NCBI GenBank assembly: GCA_905214865.1
Contig: CAJMNO010000042.1
Span: 1-13,009 of the forward strand
Direction: 5' to 3'
Length of the DNA: 13,009 bases
DNA from: an uncultured bacterium
GTDB taxonomy: Bacteria > Actinomycetota > Coriobacteriia > Coriobacteriales > Atopobiaceae
In this document: piece after piece, positions 7,159 to 13,009 of the stretch
How positions within the stretch are numbered: the first letter of the stretch is position 1
Layout: every line of letters begins with the position of its first letter
The notes under the pieces: model-generated
What the model was told of the DNA's origin: nothing
The model's database searches: none
What the model saw: only the letters and a program-made list of their open reading frames with translations
Program-made: the position numbers and the translations under genes

Positions 7159-8309
7159 GACCTGCTCTCCCTGAACTCGAGGTTGGTTAGCCCAACCGTG
7201 ATGAGGTCACCGTCCCTCAGGATGCAGCTGTCCACGTCGACGTCGTTCACGAGCGTGCCGTTGGTCGAGTTGAGGTCGGTTATGCGCCAGTCGCGGCCGT
7301 CGTAGGTGATCTCGGCGTGGCGGCGCGAGACGTTGGGGTCGTGGATCACGATGCCGCCCTGCGAGCGCTCGCGCCCCAGCAGCGTGGCGGGGGCGGTGGC
7401 GTTGTAGGTGCGGCCCGTCTGGTGGTCGATGAGAAGGCAGGTTGGTGCCTCCGAGCTCTCCCTCGAGCTCCTCGCGCGCTGCGGGTTCACCAGGGGGACG
7501 TTCTTGCGCTGCGTGGCGGGGACCGTCTGCGGCTGGGGCTCCTGGATGGCGATGTCCTCGCCTACCGACGGAACCCGACGGGCGGCGTGGCGCGCGGCCT
7601 GCTCCGCCTCCGCCTCCTCGATCGAGTCCTGGACAAAGTCCTCGGGCAGGACCCTGAGCCCCGCGGAGGCATCCTCGCCCTGGGGGGAGACGAGCGGGGC
7701 AAACTCCTGCTCCTGGAGGTTGTCTAGACCCTGGTCGAGAGGATCTGCCGCGGGGACGGGCGATGGCGTGGGCACAGGCATGGGCTGGACTGTCGCGCGA
7801 GGCTGCTCGCCGCGGCCGCGACCCTGCCTACCGCCGCGATCCTTGCGCGCGCGAGGCGCGGGCATGGGCGCCGCGGCGCCGCCGGAGCCCTGCGAGGCAC
7901 CGAGGAACGCCTCCTCCTCGTCACGAAGGCGTGCGAGCGTGCGTGCATCGACGTTCTCGGCAAACACGGCGAACTTGCCGCTGCGGAGTGTTGGGTCCAC
8001 CATGAAGCGAGCCAGGGGCTTGCCCACGAACACGTAGCCCTTGGCGTTTGCCTGGGCCTCCACAAACGAGACGATCTCTTGGGTGAGCTGGGAGTACAGG
8101 GAGCGCATCATCGAGTCGTCAGCCGATGAGATGAGGATGGTGAAGAGCGCGGGGGCGGTGTCGACCCCATCGATCTCGTACGTCTCGTGCTGCATCTCCC
8201 GCGCGGCCTGCTTGGCGAGCTTCTTGAAGGAGAAGGGCTCCACCTGGCCCTGCGGAGAGGCGCCAAAGGCATCGTTCACACGACTCTCGAATGTCTTGAG
8301 CAGGTTCAT
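7155..8309 (-). CDS. fhaA: FHA-domain protein FhaA (DUF3662 plus FHA)
   Basis: A cytoplasmic phosphothreonine-binding adaptor of 384 aa. The N-terminal part (about 1-125) resembles the DUF3662 domain of FhaA. It begins MNLLKTFESRVND and includes FSFKKLAKQAAREM and YVFVGKPLARFMV. A disordered middle (about 138-285) is rich in Pro, Ala, Arg and Glu. The C-terminal FHA domain (about 290-382) has LLGRE (310-314), SRRH (328-331) and STNGTLVN (348-355), so phosphopeptide binding should be intact. Mycobacterial FhaA binds the phosphorylated MviN pseudokinase and tunes lipid II export. No mviN is present in this window. The ATG directly follows the upstream kinase stop (TAGATG) with a strong GGAGG 5 nt before it, which fixes the start. 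Confidence 0.95.
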   Translation of the reverse strand: MNLLKTFESRVNDAFGASPQGQVEPFSFKKLAKQAAREMQHETYEIDGVDTAPALFTILISSADDSMMRSLYSQLTQEIVSFVEAQANAKGYVFVGKPLARFMVDPTLRSGKFAVFAENVDARTLARLRDEEEAFLGASQGSGGAAAPMPAPRARKDRGGRQGRGRGEQPRATVQPMPVPTPSPVPAADPLDQGLDNLQEQEFAPLVSPQGEDASAGLRVLPEDFVQDSIEEAEAEQAARHAARRVPSVGEDIAIQEPQPQTVPATQRKNVPLVNPQRARSSRESSEAPTCLLIDHQTGRTYNATAPATLLGRERSQGGIVIHDPNVSRRHAEITYDGRDWRITDLNSTNGTLVNDVDVDSCILRDGDLITVGLTNLEFRESRS

Positions 8310-10130
8310 CTATTCCTCCACCCCTCCGTCCACCTGTCGTGGACCCCTCAGGCTGGTTGCGATACACATAAGCACACCCAAGAGTACAGCAATGCCCAAT
8401 GCCACCGCCGTGGAGGCGGTCCATATGTCCCCATTCTCCACTCGTGCCCGGAGTGCCTGCGTACCCAGGATGATCAGGCAACATACCGCCTGACCTGCAT
8501 AACCCCAGCGCGTGGACCCTCCGTGGCGCGAGACTGCCGCCCCCGCCCACGCGGCGCAGGCGCATCCGGCGACGGTCACCCACGTACCGGGTGACACGAG
8601 CGTGGAGAGGAGGGCCGTTGCGGTTGGGTAGGCCGCGAACCCCGCCGCCATCGCCTGATTAGCGAGCAGCGAGAGAAGCAGGCCAACCACGGAGGATGCG
8701 GCCGCCCTCGCGGGGGGTATGCAAAACGCCGCAAGGGGGGCCGACGCCATGGGGCAGGGGAGCAGGCACGGGGCGAGGACGACGAGGCCGGAGGTCCTGT
8801 CCTCCCTTCCGCTCGACCACCACCAGGCGACGAAGGCGATCAGGGTGAGCGCGGGGAGCATGACCCCGGCGGCGCCCTCGCCAAAGAGCGCCACCACGAG
8901 GAGGGCCACGAACACCGCCCCACCGAAGGCGGGCGCCAGTGCCGAGAGGGCAGCGCAGCCCACGAGCGTGGGGACGACCCAGCTTGGGTGGGCCGCGAGC
9001 GCGGAGTTTGCGAGGGGCACGGCCGAGCCCGCACAGGCGACGGCGGTGCCTCCCCTGAGGGCGAGTTCCTGGAGCCAGGGGTATCGGTAGGCGACGGGGA
9101 GGTAGCGTCCCTCCCTGGCCTGCGGCTCGGCCCCATCGTCACTCGTCGTCTGCGAGAGGAGGTCGCGCATGGACTCGGCCCCGGCCCGCACGTCCCCGGC
9201 GAGCCCGAAGACAAGCTCGTCGGCAAACGTGCCGATGCTGGCAATCCTCCTGGTCGGGTCGGGGTCGAGCGCCTGTGACATGACCTCCTCCGCCATCCCG
9301 GCGAGGCTGGGGTCGATCTTCGAGAGGGCGCGCCTGGGGCCTGCCTCCATGAGCTTGAGCGACCTCTCGGCGGTGTCCGCCGCAAAGGGGTTCGTTCCCG
9401 TGAGGGTCTGCCACACCACGACGGCGAGCGAGAACACGTCGGTGCGCTCGTCGACGAGCGCACCCGTGATCTGCTCGGGAGGCATGTAGCCCACGGTGCC
9501 CCCTCGCGCGCCGCCAAACCCCGTGGCGGAGGCGAGCGTGGCCATGCCAAAGTCGCAGAGCTTCACGGCCCCCGACCTGTCGACCATGATGTTGGTGGGC
9601 TTGATGTCCAGGTGGAGCACGCCGTTCTCGTGGGCAAACGAGAGGGCCTTTGCCACGCTCGTCACAAGGTGGGAGCACTCGTCGTTGGTGAGGGTGCCGC
9701 CCTCCACCCTCGAGAGGAGCTCGGCGAGGTTGAGCCCGTCGACGTACTCCGTCACCAGGTAGGCCCAGCTGCCCTCCACCTCAAAGTCGTAGACCGTCAC
9801 GATGTTGGGGTGCGCCAGCATGCTTGCCGTGCGCGCCTCCTGGAGTGCCTCCCGTATGGTTGACGCCCCGCCCGCTCCCGCCGCCTGCGGGCTCAGGGGG
9901 ATCCTCTTGATGGCGACGCGTCGCTGGAGCCTGGTGTCCCAGCAGGTCAGGACCGTGCCAAAGCCTCCCCTGACACCCGCGCGCATGACGCGGTATCGGT
10001 TGAGGAGGAGCTTTGGCTCGCCCCCGCCCGGTGATGCGGGCACGGACGAATCCAAGCGCTGCGTTGTGGTGGGGTCTTCTCTCACGGCCGTCCTCGTCTT
10101 CGATTCAACTGCGGTTTTGTCGATGGCCAC
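8310..10130 (-). CDS. Ser/Thr protein kinase with polytopic membrane domain
   Basis: First gene of the operon, 606 aa. Residues about 44-310 form a Hanks-type kinase with VAIK Lys75, Glu98 in the alpha-C helix, DFG (193-195) and PPEQ (217-220). Two features are atypical. The catalytic loop reads HLDIKPTN (173-180), with Leu in place of the HRD arginine, and the first glycine of the P-loop is shifted (GVRGGFG). It is therefore a non-RD kinase, likely active but not needing activation-loop phosphorylation. After a hydrophilic linker, about residues 357-600 hold roughly seven or eight hydrophobic helices with no recognisable extracellular sensor or PASTA module. The start is a GTG five bases after a -10-like TACTAT, with no ribosome binding site, suggesting a leaderless transcript. 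By position it could replace PknA, but its architecture differs, so I give no symbol. The next gene starts immediately after its stop. Confidence 0.88.
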   Translation of the reverse strand: MAIDKTAVESKTRTAVREDPTTTQRLDSSVPASPGGGEPKLLLNRYRVMRAGVRGGFGTVLTCWDTRLQRRVAIKRIPLSPQAAGAGGASTIREALQEARTASMLAHPNIVTVYDFEVEGSWAYLVTEYVDGLNLAELLSRVEGGTLTNDECSHLVTSVAKALSFAHENGVLHLDIKPTNIMVDRSGAVKLCDFGMATLASATGFGGARGGTVGYMPPEQITGALVDERTDVFSLAVVVWQTLTGTNPFAADTAERSLKLMEAGPRRALSKIDPSLAGMAEEVMSQALDPDPTRRIASIGTFADELVFGLAGDVRAGAESMRDLLSQTTSDDGAEPQAREGRYLPVAYRYPWLQELALRGGTAVACAGSAVPLANSALAAHPSWVVPTLVGCAALSALAPAFGGAVFVALLVVALFGEGAAGVMLPALTLIAFVAWWWSSGREDRTSGLVVLAPCLLPCPMASAPLAAFCIPPARAAASSVVGLLLSLLANQAMAAGFAAYPTATALLSTLVSPGTWVTVAGCACAAWAGAAVSRHGGSTRWGYAGQAVCCLIILGTQALRARVENGDIWTASTAVALGIAVLLGVLMCIATSLRGPRQVDGGVEE

Positions 10131-10135
10131 GCTCT

Positions 10136-10141
10136 ATAGTA
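10136..10141 (-). promoter_or_regulatory. Putative -10 box of the operon (leaderless)
   Basis: Reading leftward, TACTAT is followed by five bases and then the GTG start of the kinase gene. Transcription from it would begin at or next to the G of GTG. No good -35 box is seen at 16-18 bp, so the promoter is weak, or helped by an activator. The interval 10142-10236 shows no other clear minus-strand promoter. Confidence 0.4.
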
Positions 10142-10236
10142 GCCCGTAGGGCATCACTACCCGTCCGCACCCGTTCCGAGGGGGCCAAATACGCATCCAA
10201 CGCCATCTCTCTGCATGAAGTCCAAATAATTTGCCG

Positions 10237-10264
10237 TTGCAGAGCGCGAGAATAGTAGTACTAT
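10237..10264 (+). promoter_or_regulatory. Promoter of tRNA-Leu
   Basis: TTGCAG at 10237-10242 and TACTAT at 10259-10264 are separated by 16 bp. The -10 box ends 10 nt before the tRNA start. It faces away from the kinase operon promoter about 100 bp to the left. Confidence 0.55.
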
Positions 10265-10274
10265 GGTGACCCAC

Positions 10275-10361
10275 GCGGGCGTGGCGGAATTGGCAGACGC
10301 GTACGGTTCAGGTCCGTATGAGAGCAATCTCATGAAGGTTCAAGTCCTTTCGCCCGCACCA
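10275..10361 (+). tRNA. tRNA-Leu (anticodon CAG), CCA encoded
   Basis: A class II tRNA of 87 nt. The acceptor stem is GCGGGCG/CGCCCGC. The anticodon stem TACGG/CCGTA encloses TTCAGGT, giving anticodon CAG. The long variable arm is typical of leucine tRNAs, and the T loop is GGTTCAAGTCC. The encoded CCA ends at 10361. CTG is the codon expected to dominate for leucine in a GC-rich genome. Confidence 0.96.
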
Positions 10362-10369
10362 TGAATTGC

Positions 10370-10404
10370 AAGCCCCGTCAGCACAGGCTGGCGGGGCTTA
10401 TTTG
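10370..10404 (+). terminator. Terminator of tRNA-Leu
   Basis: A 13-bp stem (10370-10382 with 10387-10399, one G-T pair) closes the 4-nt loop ACAG. A short TT-A-TTT tract follows. It lies 8 nt after the CCA end. Confidence 0.85.
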
Positions 10405-10467
10405 TGGAGGGAGACAGTAGGTAGACGCCTCCCTCAGTGCCGCTTGTGGCGTGGCGTCGAAATGCCA

Positions 10468-10499
10468 GGGGCGCCTCCCACCGGTACGGGAGGCGCCCC
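10468..10499 (-). terminator. Hairpin, probable terminator of the small membrane protein gene
   Basis: GGGGCGCCTCCC at 10468-10479 pairs with its perfect complement at 10488-10499 around an 8-nt loop. It lies about 32 nt past the stop of the leftward small gene. The following leftward sequence, TGGCATTTCG, is only mildly T-rich, so termination efficiency is uncertain. The rest of the interval 10405-10531 holds nothing else I can support. Confidence 0.55.
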
Positions 10500-10531
10500 A
10501 CTCAAAAGCAAGGTCTTCTCGACGGGTACTA

Positions 10532-10744
10532 CTACTTGTTGTCGTCGTCGAAGTCGGACCAGCCGCTCTCCGAGTCGTCATCGTCGAAGAGGTCCCAGTC
10601 CTCGGGGGACTTCTCGTGGTTCTTGTAGATCGCCCGCGTCTTCCTCTCCAGGACGATGGCGATGATGAGAAACAGGAGGATGCCACCCAGGACGAGGGCG
10701 ATGACCCCCTGGCGCGTGTTGAAGAGCCAGTTGACAAAATCCAT
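10532..10744 (-). CDS. Small single-pass membrane protein with acidic tail
   Basis: A 70-aa protein starting MDFVNWLFNTRQGV. One strong membrane helix (about 14-32) is followed by ERKTRAIYKNHEK (33-45), a basic stretch that predicts a cytoplasmic C-terminus. The tail (about 48-70) is very rich in Asp, with tryptophans at 50 and 62. The start follows AAAGGG at a workable distance, and a hairpin follows the stop. The frame stays open far to the right across serS, but the internal ATG with its ribosome binding site and the clear membrane-protein composition mark the real gene. I do not recognise a function. It diverges from serS across 162 bp and may belong to an uncharacterised conserved family. 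Roles as an envelope adaptor or in respiratory or secretion complexes would be guesses. Confidence 0.8.
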   Translation of the reverse strand: MDFVNWLFNTRQGVIALVLGGILLFLIIAIVLERKTRAIYKNHEKSPEDWDLFDDDDSESGWSDFDDDNK

Positions 10745-10806
10745 TGGTCGCCCTTTCCATACGAGACACGCACCTGGTGCGCGGCCTGTTCGGGGAATAG
10801 TCGCCA

Positions 10807-10820
10807 CAAGTATATACTTG
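10807..10820. promoter_or_regulatory. 14-bp palindrome in the divergent promoter region
   Basis: CAAGTATATACTTG is a perfect palindrome. It lies 62 bp upstream of the small membrane protein gene and 86 bp upstream of serS. It contains TATACT on both strands, one base from the -10 consensus, so it could serve both divergent genes, act as an operator, or both. -35 boxes are not obvious on either side. Confidence 0.4.
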
Positions 10821-10826
10821 GGACTC

Positions 10827-10872
10827 GCGCGGACGTGTCCGCGCAGGCAGTAAGGCCAACCAAACGGTTGGC
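10827..10872 (+). promoter_or_regulatory. Two hairpins in the serS leader
   Basis: GCGCGGAC/GTCCGCGC (10827-10844) and GCCAACC/GGTTGGC (10855-10861 with 10866-10872, loop AAAC) would both lie in the serS 5' leader if transcription starts just after the palindrome. No U run follows either stem, and I see no T-box signature, so attenuation is not supported. A structural or translational role is possible. Confidence 0.35.
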
Positions 10873-10906
10873 GTGGCCAAGCCATCCAAGCACGAGGGGA
10901 AGCAGC

Positions 10907-12193
10907 ATGCTTGACATCAAGTTCGTCAGGGAGAACCCCGACGTCGTCGACAAGGCCTGCGAGTCCAGGCAGAACGCCCACTGGGATCGCCAGAGGTTCT
11001 TCGAGCTGGACGAGGAGCGTCGCAGCACCATCACCGAGGTCGAGGCACTCCAGGCGCAGCGCAACGCCGTCTCCAAGCAGATCGGCCAGCTCATGAGGGA
11101 GGACCGTCGCGACGAGGCCGAGCAGGCCAAGGCGCAGGTGAGCGCCAACAAGGAGCGCATCTCCCAGCTTGACGACAGGCGTGCCGAGGTCGAGAAGGAG
11201 CTCTTCGACCTCGTTGCGGCGATTCCCAACATCCCGCACGAGTCCGTTCCCTATGGTGTTGACGACTCCGACAACCCCGAGGTCCGCAAGTGGGGCGAGC
11301 CGACTAAGTTTGACTTCGAGCCCAAGGCGCACTGGGACCTGGGCCCCTCCACGGGGATGATCGACTTCGACCGCGGCGTGAAGCTTGCGGGCACGCGCTT
11401 CTACCTCCTTGGCGGCGCGGGTGCCCTCATGGAGCGCGCCCTCATCAACTTCTTCATCGACGAGCACGTGAAGGCAGGCTTCAAGGAGTGGTGGCCCCCC
11501 GTCATCACCAACTATGACTCCCTGTTTGGCACGGGTCAGCTCCCCAAGTTTGACGAGGACCTGTTCCACGTGAGCGGCGGGATGTACCTCATCCCGACCG
11601 CAGAGGTCATGCTCACCAACATCCACCGCGGCGAGGTGCTCGACGGGGACAAGCTCCCCCTGTGGTACACGGCGTTCACCCCCTGCTTCCGCGAGGAGGC
11701 TGGCTCGGCCGGTCGTGACACGCGCGGCATCATCCGCGTCCACGAGTTCGACAAGGTCGAAATGGTCAAGTTTGCCAAGCCCGATGACTCCATGAACCAG
11801 CTCGAGTCCATGGTCGCCGAGGCGGAGCACTGCCTCCAGAAGCTCGGCCTGCCATACCACGTGGTCTCGCTCTGCACGGGCGACCTTGGGTTCTCCGCCA
11901 CCAAGTGCTACGACCTCGAGGTGTGGCTCCCCAGCTACAACAACTACAAGGAGATCTCGAGCTGCTCCAACTGCTGGGACTTCCAGGCGCGCCGCGCAAA
12001 CATCAAGTACCGCGACCCGTCCGAGTTCAAGGGGACGCGCCTCGTCCACACGCTCAACGGCTCCGGACTCGCGGTCGGGCGCACCATGGCCGCGATCATG
12101 GAGAACTACCAGAACGCAGATGGCTCCATCACCGTTCCCGAGGCCCTGAGGCCTTACATGCGCGACATGGAGGTCATCAAGCCACAGGCATAG
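10907..12193 (+). CDS. serS: Seryl-tRNA synthetase
   Basis: This enzyme charges tRNA-Ser with serine using ATP, in the cytosol as a homodimer. The product is 428 aa, the usual length. The N-terminal part (about 1-105) begins MLDIKFVRENPDVV and forms the long antiparallel coiled coil that grips the tRNA long arm. The class II catalytic domain has motif 1 around 190-200, TAE (231-233), motif 2 with FREEAGSAGRDTRG (261-274), the serine pocket EISSCSNC (349-356) and motif 3 NGSGLAVGR (384-392). The ATG at 10907 follows GAGGGGA at proper spacing. The same frame stays open upstream to 10451, but that stretch runs over other features and is not coding. A terminator follows. Confidence 0.98.
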   Translation: MLDIKFVRENPDVVDKACESRQNAHWDRQRFFELDEERRSTITEVEALQAQRNAVSKQIGQLMREDRRDEAEQAKAQVSANKERISQLDDRRAEVEKELFDLVAAIPNIPHESVPYGVDDSDNPEVRKWGEPTKFDFEPKAHWDLGPSTGMIDFDRGVKLAGTRFYLLGGAGALMERALINFFIDEHVKAGFKEWWPPVITNYDSLFGTGQLPKFDEDLFHVSGGMYLIPTAEVMLTNIHRGEVLDGDKLPLWYTAFTPCFREEAGSAGRDTRGIIRVHEFDKVEMVKFAKPDDSMNQLESMVAEAEHCLQKLGLPYHVVSLCTGDLGFSATKCYDLEVWLPSYNNYKEISSCSNCWDFQARRANIKYRDPSEFKGTRLVHTLNGSGLAVGRTMAAIMENYQNADGSITVPEALRPYMRDMEVIKPQA

Positions 12194-12250
12194 GTCACTG
12201 GGACTTTCCGGGTGGCGCAGGTCGCCATTCATACAAACAGCAACTAAAAT

Positions 12251-12282
12251 GGGGTGCCCCGCTGGTGCGGGGTACCCCTTAT
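12251..12282 (+). terminator. Terminator of serS
   Basis: A 12-bp stem, GGGGTGCCCCGC with GCGGGGTACCCC (one G-T pair), closes the 4-nt loop TGGT. TTATCT follows. It lies 57 nt after the serS stop. The short T tract makes it moderate rather than strong. Confidence 0.8.
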
Positions 12283-12292
12283 CTATAAAGTC

Positions 12293-12301
12293 TGATATAG
12301 T
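12293..12301 (+). promoter_or_regulatory. Extended -10 promoter of the 125-aa protein gene
   Basis: TGATATAGT is an extended -10 element (TG-N-TATAGT, one mismatch to TATAAT). No -35 box is seen, which fits the extended type. Transcription should start around 12308. Confidence 0.5.
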
Positions 12302-12315
12302 AGAACAAATGTTCT
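12302..12315. promoter_or_regulatory. LexA-like operator (GAAC-N4-GTTC)
   Basis: AGAACAAATGTTCT matches the GAAC-N4-GTTC core of the LexA box of Firmicutes and Actinobacteria, with one extra pair of symmetric flanking bases. It begins right after the -10 box and covers the expected start site, where a repressor would block transcription. Only sequence resemblance supports the call. Confidence 0.45.
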
Positions 12316-12335
12316 GATACGGAGAGGAGACGAGC

Positions 12336-12713
12336 ATGGCGGGCGAGTGGGAAGAGGTCCTGAGGGATGGCGGGGATGACGAGCTCAGGGTCATAACCGC
12401 CAAGGTGGAGGGGGACACCCTCTTTGTTGAGGAGAAGACCGAGGGGAACGCGACCAGGTTGGTCTACGAGGAGGACTGCCACAAGCACATGGTGCGCGTC
12501 CGCGGGGCGTCCCTGCACGCCCTGAAGGCGTTTCTGGAGGCCGAGATGGAGGTTCCCCCTGCGCCCATGCTTCAGGTGCTCCGCATGTTCCTCTCGGAGC
12601 ATTCCAGCATGCTCGACCTTCAAGACAGGCTGGACAGGGCCGCGCTTCCCTACGACTACATCTCTCGGGAGGGCGTCTGCGAGATCTATCGTCCCGGCGT
12701 TACCTTTCAGTAG
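12336..12713 (+). CDS. Hypothetical 125-aa protein, possible DNA-damage regulon member
   Basis: I do not recognise this protein. It is soluble and acidic, with no signal peptide or membrane helix. It begins MAGEWEEVLRDGGDDELRV. The first half suggests alternating strands (RVITAKVEGDTLFVEEK, then TRLVYEEDCHKHMVRVRG). The second half suggests helices (LHALKAFLEAEM, MLQVLRMFLSEHSSMLDLQDRLDRA). It ends with DYISREGVCEIYRPGV, which could be a final strand pair. Cysteines occur at 49 and 116. The start is well supported, with AGGAGA at 12325-12330 five bases before ATG. It stands alone between the serS terminator and the converging tRNA-Arg unit, with its own promoter and the LexA-like box, so it is probably monocistronic. 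Third-position GC bias matches its neighbours, so there is no sign of recent transfer. Confidence 0.85.
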   Translation: MAGEWEEVLRDGGDDELRVITAKVEGDTLFVEEKTEGNATRLVYEEDCHKHMVRVRGASLHALKAFLEAEMEVPPAPMLQVLRMFLSEHSSMLDLQDRLDRAALPYDYISREGVCEIYRPGVTFQ

Positions 12714-12739
12714 GGGGCGCCCGGTCCCGTCGGCGCCTC
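12714..12739 (+). terminator. Weak hairpin after the 125-aa protein gene
   Basis: GGGGCGCC at 12714-12721 pairs with GGCGCCTC at 12732-12739 (one G-T pair) around a 10-nt loop, directly after the stop codon. No T run follows, so this may be only a partial terminator or an mRNA-end structure. Confidence 0.3.
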
Positions 12740-12763
12740 GATGCGTCGATGACTATTGGCAAC

Positions 12764-12792
12764 AAAAAAAGAGGACCTCTTTCGAGGCCCTC
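12764..12792 (-). terminator. Terminator of tRNA-Arg(ACG)
   Basis: On the minus strand GAGGGCCTC pairs with GAGGTCCTC (one G-U pair) around GAAA, followed by seven U residues. It lies 10 nt past the tRNA CCA end. Confidence 0.9.
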
Positions 12793-12802
12793 TTGCATTC
12801 TC

Positions 12803-12879
12803 TGGTGCGGCGTATAGGATTCGAACCTATGACGTTCTGATTCGTAGTCAGACCCTCTATCCAGCTGAGGTAACGCCGC
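12803..12879 (-). tRNA. tRNA-Arg (anticodon ACG), CCA encoded
   Basis: A 77-nt tRNA. The acceptor stem is GCGGCGT/ACGCCGC. The anticodon stem TCTGA/TCAGA encloses CTACGAA, giving anticodon ACG; A34 is expected to become inosine and so read CGU, CGC and CGA. The T arm has the usual GGTTCGAATCC. Discriminator A and CCA are encoded (TGG at 12803-12805 on the + strand). Confidence 0.96.
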
Positions 12880-12891
12880 GTTGCGGGTATT

Positions 12892-12920
12892 AATATGCTC
12901 CCAAACCACCGGAGTGTCAA
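12892..12920 (-). promoter_or_regulatory. Promoter of tRNA-Arg(ACG)
   Basis: A perfect -35 box TTGACA (TGTCAA on + at 12915-12920) is spaced 17 bp from CATATT (12892-12897). TATTAA at 19 bp spacing is an alternative -10. The tRNA starts 12 nt later. To the right, 12921-13009 shows no gene or site I can support. Confidence 0.7.
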
Positions 12921-13009
12921 GGAGAAATCTCAACTTTCTTGCCGCTGAATCCGTTTCCTTGATTGCCAAAGCTAGTGCAGGAGGGGCTGCAGTAGGTCTG
13001 TCGTAGGGG

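Noticed and set aside
496..10130. CRISPR array, insertion sequence or toxin-antitoxin pair
   Set aside because: Both strands were read for spaced repeats, transposase motifs and paired small genes. The only repeats found are PASTA-internal or terminator stems.
10451..10906. Upstream extension of the serS frame
   Set aside because: It runs through the terminator hairpin and the small minus-strand gene. The start at 10907 has a good ribosome binding site and gives the normal SerRS length and N-terminus.
10827..10906. T-box riboswitch for serS
   Set aside because: The leader is too short. There is no recognisable T-box sequence, specifier loop or terminator/antiterminator pair with a U run.
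10532..12418. A 628-codon open frame on the minus strand covering serS
   Set aside because: It is antisense to a clear serS gene, and its sequence over serS is low-complexity Val/Leu/Asp/Gly typical of GC-rich shadows. Only its last 70 codons form a real gene with its own start.
12700..12969. Minus-strand frame of 89 codons at the right end
   Set aside because: It covers the whole tRNA-Arg(ACG), its promoter and its terminator, so it is not a protein gene.

Overview
The window is GC-rich chromosomal DNA whose gene content points to a high-GC Gram-positive bacterium. The core is an actinobacterial-type cell-wall and phosphosignalling cluster: FhaA, FhaB, a PP2C phosphatase, a SEDS glycosyltransferase, a PBP transpeptidase and a PASTA kinase. 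Two departures from the usual order (fhaA-fhaB-pstP-rodA-pbpA-pknA-pknB) stand out. RodA and PbpA form one polypeptide, and a multi-pass membrane kinase leads the operon. I infer a member of the Coriobacteriia, probably an Olsenella/Atopobium-like Atopobiaceae. No rRNA or other marker is present to prove this.

Layout. Positions 1-130 hold only the promoter of tRNA-Arg(CCT), which lies at 131-206 on the + strand and is followed by a strong terminator at 216-257. Positions 258-434 contain no intact gene but may hold a minus-strand gene remnant. A terminator at 435-463 closes the large minus-strand operon. Read in its own direction, from 10130 to 496, the operon encodes a Ser/Thr kinase with a polytopic membrane domain, FhaA, FhaB, the PP2C phosphatase, the RodA-PbpA fusion and PknB with four PASTA domains. 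The first five genes are spaced by 4-nt overlaps or 0-1 nt gaps, so they are almost certainly co-transcribed and translationally coupled. pknB follows after 75 nt from its preferred start.

A + strand tRNA-Leu(CAG) with its own promoter and terminator lies upstream of the operon at 10275-10361. Next comes a divergent pair: a 70-residue single-pass membrane protein (minus, 10532-10744) and serS (+, 10907-12193). A palindrome lies between them. After the serS terminator, a 125-residue protein of unknown function (+, 12336-12713) has an extended -10 promoter abutting a GAAC-N4-GTTC box, which looks like a LexA operator. tRNA-Arg(ACG) (minus, 12803-12879), with a TTGACA promoter and a terminator, lies near the right end.

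How it works together. The PASTA kinase senses muropeptide or lipid II at the envelope and phosphorylates targets. FhaA and FhaB read phosphothreonine and recruit partners, and the PP2C enzyme resets the system. The fused SEDS-PBP polymerises and crosslinks peptidoglycan under this control. The leading kinase probably adds a second, differently regulated input. The main points for follow-up are this kinase, the single-chain SEDS-PBP and the putative LexA-controlled small protein.
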